A DNA stretch of 64,000 nt, taken from Panagrolaimus kolymaensis (taxonomy: Eukaryota > Nematoda > Chromadorea > Rhabditida > Panagrolaimidae). The notes under the pieces were generated by a model. The model saw only the letters and a program-made list of their open reading frames with translations, was not told where the DNA came from and did not search any database. Position 1 is the first letter of the stretch, and every line of letters begins with the position of its first letter. The position numbers and the translations under genes were made by a program. Where the stretch lies: NCBI GenBank assembly GCA_028622995.1, contig JAJQJQ010000002.1, positions 3,224,001 through 3,288,000 on the forward strand, written 5' to 3'. Shown here piece after piece: positions 31,079 through 42,000 of this stretch.

Positions 31079-31590
31079 CTTTATTTGTGTTTCAAATTTT
31101 TCGGGAAATAAAGTTTCAAATTTTATGAAGACAAATTGTTGTCATTCAATTAAAAAAAGCGAAGTACAAAGCCATAAATGAAAAAAATGTGATTATGTGA
31201 AAATCATTCAAGCAGACAATGATTTGTGAACTTTGGCCTTTTTTGTTTGTACATTTAACTCTTCTCTATTATTTATGGTGCTGAGAGAGTCTATTTTTTA
31301 GAATGATGATGTCAATAAAAGATAGTAAATTTTAGGTTAAAAAAACGTTAATACAAAATCCTAACATTCATACTAATTACTTTTCCAAACACATTTGAAT
31401 ATTGTATTTACACAAACTTTAGCAGCTTTTTCTTATTTATTTTCAAATTCACGAAATCCAATCTTCCAACAAAAGTTTAATGTTTGTTTTCTTCTTTTCA
31501 TTTCACACCTACGCTCAAACCCGTTAATTCTGTTTTTAACTTGAGTAGCTGCTGCTATTTTTGTGTAAACCTTTTTCTATTATTATTTAC
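31079..31590. other. Intergenic region upstream of GNAT copy 1
   Basis: AT-rich, no gene seen. It lies between the GNAT copy 1 ATG and the first foldback element. Confidence 0.4.
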
Positions 31591-31789
31591 TTAAAGGGAC
31601 ATAGCTATTTCATGCCTTTTCAAAAATTTCGATACTGGGGCTGATAGGAACAGTTGGGGCGGCGCGTGTTTGAATTACCGTGTCACTTCTGTCTTACACG
31701 GTAATTCAAACACGCGCCTTACCAAGTGTAACTTGCAGTGCCCGCAAACGAAATTTCAAAAAAGGCATGAAATAGCTATGTCCCTTTAA
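31591..31789. mobile_element. 199-bp palindromic foldback element (MITE-like), TTAA-bounded
   Basis: The ends read TTAAAGGGACATAGCTATTT and its reverse complement, closing at 31789. The outer arms of about 41 bp differ at a few positions. An inner 23-bp stem (GGCGCGTGTTTGAATTACC... and complement) is perfect. TTAA at both ends next to AGGGAC repeats the architecture of the element at 19722-19928. There is no coding capacity. It is clearly richer in GC than its surroundings. Confidence 0.78.
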
Positions 31790-31815
31790 TATTTGACCTT
31801 TTCACTCCATCAAAC

Positions 31816-32514
31816 ATTAGTGCACAAGATTACTATGTAAAAAAACAAAAGGCTGTTCAGGAAAAAACTTTTAGACGGTTGAAGAGATTAAATTTTAATT
31901 GATTTGGCTTTTAGACGGCTAATGAGATTAAATTTTTTTTATTGATTTCAATAAATTATTTTATATGTTACACTGAAACAAACAGCCGCAGCACCGTCTT
32001 CGATTTTTAACAGTAAAAAAATTTTTGGTCCGACAATTAGTTATATTTAAATTTTTTGCTTAAAATACCTTTTTTCAAACATGCTTTGTTTCAGAAAACA
32101 ATAGAAAATTGGAAAAAAAAACTAAAAATTTTATTTTGTAATTGACCTTATAATTATTATTTTTTTCAATTTTCACCAAAACATTTTTTTCATCAATAAT
32201 CTTGCGAATATACGAGTTGCTTTTACATCTTATCTAATCAAGAATAAAACAAAATTTTTAATTTTTAACATTTTTAAAAAAATTTTTCAATATTAAATAG
32301 TTGGTAAAGAAGTTGGGTAATAACAATCGAAGACGGTGCTGCGGCTGTTTGTTTCAGTGTAACATATAAAATAATTTATTGAAATCAATAAAAAAAATTT
32401 AATCTCATTAGCCGTCTAAAAGCCAAATCAATTAAAATTTAATCTCTTCAACCGTCTAAAAGTTTTTTCCTGAACAGCCTTTTGTTTTTTTACATAGTAA
32501 TCTTGTGCACTAAT
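31816..32514. mobile_element. 699-bp foldback element with 190-bp inverted arms
   Basis: Left arm 31816-32005 and right arm 32325-32514 are exact reverse complements as read by eye, with a 319-bp AT-rich spacer. Each arm holds two related sub-repeats (CTTTTAGACGGNTRAWGAGA type) about 40 bp apart. A third copy of the motif, AATCTCTTGAGCCGTCT, lies just outside the right arm from 32512. No open frame and no clear target-site duplication. It begins only 26 bp after the TTAA element, so the two insertions may be nested or linked. Confidence 0.8.
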
Positions 32515-33575
32515 CTCTTGAGCCGTCTGCAACAATAATTACTAGAAACTCCGCTGCCTCCGGTCGGCGATCTTACTTGTTTTATTGAAAAATACAAAAT
32601 TGCCACTCGTATTAATGCCTATGTTTTAATAATTACTTTTCCAAAAAGTTATTGTATTGACTTTTATAAAAATTAAAACTTTTCCCGAACAATCTTATCA
32701 CTCGTGTCTATTTTAATCACTTAATTTTCAATAATGAGATCCTAAAAATTGAAACATGTGTAAGCCTTTAAAACTTTTTTTTTGCACGAATCAAAATAAA
32801 CAATGAACTGAACCATTAAAAAAAAATTTATACCAGCTTGTGAAAAATTCGCAAAAAGTTAAGGTTATAGTCATCGAGCAAGCTTACAATAGTTAAATCA
32901 CTTAATTTGCGCAGCAAGCAAACCCATGTTTTGCTGATTTTTTATGTATATGAAAATTACCCAAATCATTTCATCGCGCTTGGAAAACAAAATATAGTTT
33001 CATTCTAATTTATGCAAATTTTTTAGGTGAATTTCCTATTTTAATATAAAAGATTTCAAGATAAGATACAAAAAAACAGAGAGAAAAAGAATAATAATAT
33101 GTATGGGAAAAAGCGAAGCCTAGTAGCCCTGGGACTGCGACCAAAAGTAATCGAAAACGAACGAACAATAAAAATTAATAAGAAGGAAATATTCAAGTTA
33201 CTTTTCGATTAAACTCACCGAAAATAATAAAAAAAGTTCCCTATGTTTATTCTTTTCATAAACTAAACGTCAGCGTACTTTTAATTAAATTTTGCGTTTA
33301 GAATACCTAAAAGTTTTGTATGCTAATCCAATTAAATTTAGAAAAAAAAATATACGATCCAAAAGCTTAGTTAAAAAAAATTTCATTGAAAATCGTTAAA
33401 AATAATTTCGCTTTAATTTCATAATAAAGAAACTTAATATTCATAAAAAAAGTAAAATTTGTGAATATTTTATTAAAAATTTGCATATTTTCTAATGAAA
33501 ACATTATTAAAAATCATAAAAAATTATTTGGATATAATTGTCTCAATTCAATTAAAACAATTTATTAAAAAAAAT

Positions 33576-33640
33576 TGTGGGGATTCGAACCTATGACAGA
33601 AATATCCAAACATCACCGCCTTCAACGCCTACGCCACACA
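33576..33640 (-). other. tRNA-like sequence, probably degenerate
   Basis: On the minus strand there is a box-B-like GGTTCGAATCC, and 30-35 nt upstream a box-A-like TGGCGTAGGCG with AAGGCGGTGA. The two ends, TGTGTGG and CCCCACA, pair with one mismatch as an acceptor stem would. The span is only 65 nt, and the T-stem does not pair properly if that acceptor stem is used. I read it as a tRNA pseudogene or tRNA-derived repeat head rather than a working tRNA. Confidence 0.35.
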
Positions 33641-34020
33641 GCAAATGTATAACAAGGAACTTTAGCCAATGATATTTTTACTCTAAATCAAAATATTTAA
33701 ATTTCCATAGCGGCATACATCTATTTTTATGTGATGTTTTTTAAAGTTAGCTTACTCATAGAGGTAATTGAGGGTGGAGAAAACGATTTTTATAGCCAGA
33801 ATATGCGTTAACTTTGCTGCAACGCTCAGCGGGACATTGTGAACTTTTAAAATGTTGTGATTAAGCACTTTTTTTCTATACTTCCTTCTATTTTTTTTAA
33901 AAATTCGTCAATGCGACGAAAAATTGACCCTAAAGAGCCCTCTAATATCAACATAATTACACGAAATAAAAAAAATCATAAATTTCGGTTAGCAGATCGG
34001 GCGTTCTCATTGCTAAAACA

Positions 34021-34051
34021 GCCGCACCCCTCGCTTCGCTCGGGGTGCGGC
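34021..34051. repeat. GC-rich perfect hairpin in AT-rich DNA
   Basis: GCCGCACCCC (34021-34030) is an exact reverse complement of GGGGTGCGGC (34042-34051), with an 11-nt loop. The complementary strand of the loop contains GCGAAGC, a sequence known to form an unusually stable DNA mini-hairpin. The surroundings are AT-rich, so it stands out. A transposon end or structured insertion is possible. Confidence 0.7.
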
Positions 34052-34510
34052 GGGATATCTATGAACAAACATATTTTTTCTTCTTCGGTCAATGATCAGA
34101 GTTTGCTATTGAAAAAAAAACTTAATTTCAAGCAACAACAAAAAGTTTTCATTTTGCTGCATAAAATTGTTTTTTACCCCAAAAAATAGCAACATTTTTG
34201 ATAAGTAAGAAAACGCAAAAAAAAAAAAAAAAAAGAAACGTCAAAACAATTTTTTATAACTTCCCATTACCAACAAAAACAAAAAATAAACAAAAAAATA
34301 ACCGAAGAGAAATTTACACGATTTCAATTAAAAGACACAAACCAAGTAATTATTTAAAGCTTTAATCCTTCATTTATTAAACCTAAAAAAAGCATAAAAA
34401 CAAAAAAGAAAACCTTCCGATAAAATTCAATTTCGAGACCTTTTTAAACTCGTTTTTCTTTTTTTCATTTTAGCCGTATTGTAAAATTTCTGCAACTTTG
34501 TTATTAAAAA

Positions 34511-36084
34511 TTAAAATAATGTACAAGTTGCAATATCAGTAACAGAGAAAAGCATATCAGGATTAACCCGAGTTGGATTTAAAGTGAATTGAGGCGTAAG
34601 AGTAGCTATGGGAACAACGGTGCCAACAGTAAGTTTAACATAAAGTTTTCGAGCTGTTTGATTGGTATTTAATGGATGAAAGAAAATATATCGATAACTA
34701 TAAAGTTCATCAACCTCTTCAAATGCGGAACGAAGAAGGGTAGATGCCACTGCCTGAAAGTTGAAATGGATGAAGGTTAATAAAAGTTCTCTATGAAAGC
34801 TTGCAATGGTAAAATACTTTTTTTTACCAATTTTTGCAAAAAAAAAAACTTACAGATGATTCAGCATAAAGTGGAGAAACAGATAAATCATTTGAAAGGG
34901 ATTTTCGAAGTGAAATAAATCCAACAATGCGTTGATTTGGAGCGATTGCGACATGAGAAGCTAAGGAATTGGGAGCTTCCAACCAAGCTTTTAGAAATTG
35001 ATCCCGCCTAATTCCGCCATTAATTGAAGCATCAAATTCAGCGATGGCATCAAAGCCATATTCAGAGCAAGCATGAGAAAAATGAATAACCCGTAAACCT
35101 GGTTCAGAAACTAAATTAGGTGTATGAATATCAGAAACAAGGCCGCGACAAGCGATGACTCGGGCATCGGGAATCTTATCAAAGCCTCTTTTTGCATAAA
35201 TATCTATCATTTCTTCCACAGAAATTAAACCCGCATTAACATTTTGAAATCGAGGATCTTCAAATGCACGACGCCATAGCTCAGTTCCAAGGCCAATTTT
35301 TCGATGGGATGGCTTTACAAAAAACATTCCTATCGTAACCAAAGGTGGAGCATAATTGGAAGATTGAAAGCGTGCAACACTAATACAACCAATTACTTGA
35401 TTTTTAGCTAAAAAATTATATCTTTTAAGACTTTAACATTCAGGGAAAGTTAATTAATCTTGAAAGTTGCTATTATTGTCGGATGAAATTTGTGAAATCA
35501 AAATATTTTTGAAAAAAAAGCTTCATTATTATGTATTTTATGTTTTAATAAACTTATCTAGTTTGTTTGACAGTGTCTCAAAAACACATTTGAAAGTAGT
35601 TTGATCAAATCTATTTCAAAAAGCGCGCATTTTTGGGTTTTTAATACTATTGATAAATAACAAAAATAAATGAAAAAGAATGTCCCTTCGAAAAGTTCTT
35701 TTTTTTGTTTGCGAATCAATGAGAATTTGCTTTTTTTATGCATCAAAGGATAACTTCTATTTATTATTTTTTTCGCTAGGACAAGGAGGAGGTTTCATAC
35801 ATACAATACATAAAAACTAACCTGTGTCAAGGGCGCAAATAAAATTGAAATTGTCTAAACCAAATGCAGCTTGCCATGTGGTATAATCATCTTCAGAAAG
35901 AAACCATTTTTCATGCTCATAAATCTTAAATACAATTTACACTGTAATTTAAGTTTAAAAAAAAGTTAAAATTAATGCATACCAAATGAACAGTTTCAAT
36001 CCAAATGTCATGTCCAGGATTAACCACATATTGAATACCCTTAAGTTTAGGATTTTGTGGTATTAAGTTTCGAGTCAAAGACAT
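34511..36084 (-). CDS. GNAT-family acetyltransferase, DUF1248/Acetyltransf_18 type, copy 2
   Basis: Paralogue of the gene at 30039-31078. Exons on minus: 35983-36084, 35822-35924, 34854-35407, 34511-34753; 333 aa from the ATG at 36084 (MSLTRNLIPQNPKLKGIQ). I chose this start because a TTTATAG acceptor lies upstream of it; in-frame ATGs further up are behind that site. The GNAT domain shows KWFLSEDDYTTWQAAFGLD, VTIGMFFVKPSHRKIGLGTE (acetyl-CoA loop HRKIGLG) and DPRFQNVNAGL. The second half has ASINGGIRRDQFLKAWL and SPLYAES. Substrate unknown. Introns differ in number and position from copy 1. The 414-bp intron 35408-35821 is unusually long for this window. Confidence 0.87.
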
Positions 36085-39000
36085 AAATGATGGATGACTC
36101 TCTTCAGTGAATCCTATAAAAATTTTCATAAAAAAAAGAAGTGAGAACAAAAAACAAAAGTAACGTTCGCTTTTATACTGCAAAACAACAACAAAAAGGA
36201 AAATGAGAAGAAGGAGAGAGATAAGCTAATCGTTAAATGTCTTAAAAAGTATAATTGACATTCAACGAATGGTTTGAAATCATATATCAAAAAACATTTT
36301 ATGTGTTTAGTTTAAAATCGTAGTAAAAAATTGGGAGTTTTAATTTAAAAAAAGTTTTTCAAACACAAGAAAAATAATTTTTGTGTGCGCGGTTTTTAGA
36401 CTAGGCTGTTGCCTTTTAGTGTTCGTTTTTTCTTCTTTTTCGTCTCCATTTATTTTATTTTATTTTGCTCGATCAGAGAGGAGAAAAGGGAAAAACAACA
36501 ACGAAGTCGACGGAGTTTTTTCTTCTCGTATTTTTTTTTTCCAGCACTTTGGTCTTCCCCCTTTTTTTACCCTTACACAATCGATACAAGCAGCGATCCC
36601 GTTCCTCTTAGGCCTTGTTAGAAAAAGCCAACGGCCAAAACACGACGAACAACACACGCTTGTTGTTTTTTATAAGAAAAAAAAAGAGAGAATGGCAAAC
36701 AATAAAAAGAAAAGAAGCCAAAGTCCGGTTTGGTGTTTCTTCAAATAAAATTGCTACACAACCAGAATCATTGGATTCTTCGGTATTACATTTTAGGAAA
36801 ATGAAAAATGGTAAAAAAAGAAAGAAAAATATTGTTACTTTGGAGTTAAAAGTGACAGGCAACTAATATTTCTTTTTTTAAAATAATTATTTATAAAATT
36901 TTCTTTTTGTAAATTGTAAAAAGTCATTTTTGGTTGAAAGTAAAAAGGTTTTTTGGTTAATTACACCGAAATGGAATATTAACTAAAACTGAGCCATAAA
37001 AATCGGCAAAAAGGGAAGTAATAAATTTAAAAGTCAAAAATATAAAGAAAAATTTGAGAAGACTAAAAAGTAATTTGCAAGAATAAGTAAAAAAATCTTA
37101 GAGTATGACTTTATTTATATTAAACACCTAGAAGGTATTATCATTGTCTAATCATGCGAAGAAGAATGAGAAAAAAACTATTTTACTGTTCATTAAATAT
37201 TATTTATTACAAAATAACACGGTTTTTAAAAAGGCTTTAAAGCTTTTTATTTCAAGGATTAATTACGCATGATTATTTTGAGTTAACCAAAAATAAAAGA
37301 GTAAAAGTTATTATTTCAATTACACACGACAGCTGCTTATTAATACTAGCAATGTATAAATAATAAAAAATAACAACAACATATTAAAAAAGCTCATTTC
37401 TTGGTGATGACTATATAAAGTCGTAAAAAGTTATTTTATTTTACAATATCTAAAAAATAAAATTAAAAACAATCGTGTATTTTATAGTTAAGAAAAAGAA
37501 ATGGTAAAAATTATGGCACTGATAATGGATGCACAATTGTAAATTTAATTTCGTGAAAGTCATTTTCATCTTCTTGAAGATAATGTGAAGCAGCAGCAAC
37601 TTTTCATTCCAATATGCATGTCTAAAATTATTATTAATATTTTTACCAAATCAAAAAATCTGTTAAATCAAAACCATTTTCGATTTCAAATCGAATAATT
37701 AAAAGTTTTCCAGAATGGTTTTAAAAAAATGTGTACAGGCGGAAAGGCAGGCAGGCGTATATTGTTGAGACATGCTGTTCAAAACTTTGAAGGTGATTTT
37801 CTTATTGTCCATATTAAAAAGCATTTTTTTTATAATGTTATTAGATTTATTAAGATATGTTTTTGAATCGCATTACATTTTATTAGAATGACTTTCATAT
37901 ATTTACAATTTAATTAAGGTTCTTTTTACATAATTTTTGTTATTAGTTTTCTCGATCTTATAACCGCTTTCTGATATAATTTTGTTTTACTGTTTTTCGT
38001 GATAAATAACTTTGTTGTTTACAAATCTAGACTCTTTTCCGATCAAAATATATTTGTTTTTTCACACTCGATTCATTGATGATGTTTTTTTAATTCCTCA
38101 TTCACAAAAAAAAAACAGGAACATGTGCAATTTTGGAACAAAAAAAAACAGAATAATTAGTTTTGAATAAACAAAAAAATTTTTCAGATCACAACCGATG
38201 TTTTTCTTTCAAAATTTTTATGAAATTGAATGGCTTATTAAAGGATTACGAAAAAATGCTTAAAAAAAATATGAACGAGAAAGAAAGAAGCAACCTGAAA
38301 AGTAAAAAGGTAAATAATCATCTTCAGAAATCTTATCTCATTCCCTGCCTGAGGCGATGAGGTGAAACAAGAACAAAAAAAACGGAGTCAATTCGAGTGC
38401 AAGAAAACACACGGAGCTGCCGCAGCTGCGTGCTCTGACCGCCGCGCGAGCAAAAAATTAAAACAAGTCTTTTTTGCTACTGACAGCCTTGCCTTGATTT
38501 TCATCATCTTCTGAAGCATGAAAGACGACGACGAAACATATTTTTACAAACATAATTTTTCTTCTTTTTTCCCCTTCCAAGGTGAAGATTAGTTTTTTTT
38601 CTTCGAGGAGTAACTTTCACTTGTCTCAACCAACGGCTCTCCAAAAAAACTTACCTTTTTCTTCTTCTTTGACATGAAAGATTTTCTCGTGTTATTTTTC
38701 TTCTTCTTTTGTTTCGAGTTGAAAAGTATGCTTGTTTATGAATGAGAAAAAAAGATATATCTTTCAAGATTCCGTTGTTGGATACATATTTATTGAGGCA
38801 AATATTATCCAAAGAGTTGAGTTGTAAGACTCAAGCAGCTCTTCGAAGCAGTTGTTTCAAATATTAAAAAACGTGATTCTTTTTTTTCTTATTCACAGTT
38901 TATATGTTCTTTTAGAAATGTTCGTTGTTCCGGTTATATTACAGTAAAAATAGATCTAATGATTGTGAATTAAGCTTGATATTAGTTTGTAGGTAAAAAA

Positions 39001-42000
39001 AGGTTCGATTTTATAAATGAGAAATCTTGCCTATATTTTTTTCTTTCTTTTTTTTTTTAAATTAAAATTCAAACTTAAAGAATTATTATGTAATAAATCT
39101 ATTTATCAAAAGGAGAAAAGGAAATTTTTTTATTATAGAAAAATTCTCTGTAAACGAAATTATTTTATTTGTTATTGAAAACTCCCATCTTCTTTTATTT
39201 ATTTTGAAACTTATGAGCTTTCCAATAACAACTGGGTTTCTACTAAAAGTTTGTCATTATCTTATTTCTTATTTTTCATAATGAACTTTTTTTCAACACA
39301 AAGTTAGCACAATTTATGAAAACTTTTTACCGTATATTTTTGCACTAATCATAAGTTCAGCCACATTTTTATTTTAAAAATCAAGGCATTCACGTGGTGT
39401 TTTAAAGATCAATATTTTTAAAACCTTCTCCTTCCCCATATATTTTGAGAGGACAGTTTTGGGTGCTTGCAAACTTTTTGCAAAAACTTTGCCCATCGCT
39501 TGCCAATAGCTTATTTTTTAAATCTTCAAAGTGGCCTTTGCTTTATTTTTCAGTAAACAAAACTTTTGACTTATGAATGATTTTTTTTTCTTCTTCACCA
39601 CCATCATCTTCTTCCTACACTTTAAAAATTTTAAAAGTATAAATTTAGAAAGTTTTCGAAAAAGTCTATCGTTATTTCGTTTTTTCTTATCAATGTACTG
39701 GTACCATAGAAAATAAAAAAGTTTATAATTTTGATTCTCACTTTCCACGTCAGATTACAATGAAGATGCGTAACTTTTCTTTAGACTTTAAATCATTAAA
39801 TTTACTTCTAAAAGGCGTTCCTCTTTTTTTGCAGGATTCTTGTTTCATTACTTAAAAAAATAACTATCGGATAGCGACAATTTCTCTCTATTTTCTATTA
39901 TTTTTTTTCATTTGCAAGATCCATTAATTCTTTCCTAAAAAACATACAGCAATTTTCTTTTTTAACAAACTTTTCATTTTTATTTCAACACTTTTTATTT
40001 CACGTTTTAGCGGTTATTCCTTGGAGATTTACTTTCTTTCCACTAACTCACTCAGTCAGTGAATTACTCAAAGTCTATTAATTAACACTATTTTCCATTA
40101 CGAGGCTTTCTATTTTATGTATACATGTATCGAAGGAGCCCTATTTTAGTTAGTATCGTGTATCTCCGCAAAAAAGTTCTTTGAGTTACTTAAAATAAAA
40201 AAGAATGCATTTTAGAAAAATGACGCGAAAAAAAATTTCAGAGATTTTTTTTATTTCTTCCGGTTCAGTTTTTTCCACAATGCAATAGCAGCTTTTAAAA
40301 TTCCCGAAAAAAAAATCCTTGTTTTTGTCGTGTCTTTTTCTCCAAAAAAATAAAAACAAACTTTTTTATTTTCTGCTTTAACAAAGTCACAATTTCAGAA
40401 GTCCATGATTTTTTTACTATAATATAAAAATAACATACGTATATGTATAATAAATTGTGGCCATTGAAAAGTTTCATTCAAGGACTTTTCCAGAATTGGG
40501 AGAAAGAGTCTTTATTTTTATTGTTTGTTCCAAAAAAACCTGAAAATTTTTACCAACAAAGAGTTATTTTTTCCAATAAAAAAAACATTGTTTTGATTGT
40601 CTGTTTTTTTATTCGGTCTTTTTTTTTCTAAAAGCAGATGCCATTCAATTTTTATGTTTTTTTTCGATGATGGATGCTCTTATAGCTCTTGCGAGAACTA
40701 AAACTTTAGTCCCTTTCTTTATCTTTGCCAAATTTTGATGGATTTTAATTGAAGAACAATAAGCTTTTTTCAAGTTGTTTTTTTTTTGAACTGAAAAAAT
40801 AATTTTATTTTGTCCCATGATTAAAAATAAGTGGTTGCTTGTTTTAAAATATTATTTTGGATTTCCCAGATAAGATGTCTCTACCGTAATTGAACAAACT
40901 TTGGTGCCAGCCAGTAAGTTATAAGATAATTTAAAAAAAAATATTCATTAAATTTCCATAAATCGCTACGGTAGTTTTGTTTTAATGTTAATCAATTCCT
41001 CTTTGGACGACCCTTGTCGCTGAATTCTAAATCTTTGGACTCTTTAAATACAAAGATCATCTTATTTTTAAACTTTAAGCGGCCCATCTTTTATCCCTTT
41101 TTTGACACTCGGTGTTTCATAGTTCCATTATTTTATTTTTATGTGTTTATCCCATTGTCGAGAAAAGAAAATATGATTTCAAAAGTCCAACGAATACATA
41201 TTCAAAAAAGCAATAACGACTTTTTGGCTTTTTCATGGAAGCTCAAAAAAAAGAAAGATAAATGGCTTCTGAGGGAGTTAGTCCAAGAAGAAAGAGAGGG
41301 CTTCGTTTTAAAAAAGCTTTTAGACATCTGTGTTTTTTTTAACTTTTGCATAGATAAAAAAGTAACATCATTTTGTCAATAATACATATTAAAAACGTTT
41401 TTTGGTTGACACTTGAATGCTTTTATTAACAAAGTCTTTATGGTTTCATTTTATTTTTGCAAAAAAAATGATACAAAGTTCGATGTTTTAAAATTAATGA
41501 AGGTCGTTAATGCTTGAATTAAAATTTGTAAAAAATTCTTTTCAAAAAGAAGAATTTTTGTAGTTAAGTTTTTTTATTTTAAGTTAAACGTGATTATTTT
41601 TTTCTTGTTCTTCGAAGCGAGTCTTTAAAGATCGCCTGTCTGTATGAATAATCTTGGCCAAAGTTTTAGTTACTAAAAATTTCACAGAATTTAAAAGTGC
41701 CCTTTACAAAAACCAAAGTTGAGATTTGCGTTAGAATTTTCAATTCTCGAAAAAATCCATCGTCAAACATAATGCCGTCATTAGTTTTTTTTAATGAAAG
41801 GTTTCATTTTTATACATTTATCCTTCGTATATCTGTCCTCTAAAAGGACCTCAGCTTGTCGGAAAAAAATTTTATATGGAATAAATTTTAAAACTTCCCT
41901 TCTTTAGTCCTTGAAATTTTTTTTGTGAATCACGCAATAAAAAAATGCATCTTCTTGTTTTCAGTTTGGCTGGTGCAATGTTTGAAACTCCATTGCCTTC

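Larger units (their letters stand above)
32515..34510. other. Non-coding, repeat-containing interval between the two GNAT genes
   Basis: AT-rich without a supported gene. It contains a tRNA-like stretch (33576-33640), a GC-rich hairpin (34021-34051) and an A-run near 34214-34234. The frame at 33857-34189 spans the hairpin and looks like chance. Confidence 0.5.

Noticed and set aside
36383..36866. Overlapping open frames on both strands of 65-121 codons
   Set aside because: Low-complexity Phe/Lys translations of homopolymer-rich DNA, no homology, no splice signals linking them.
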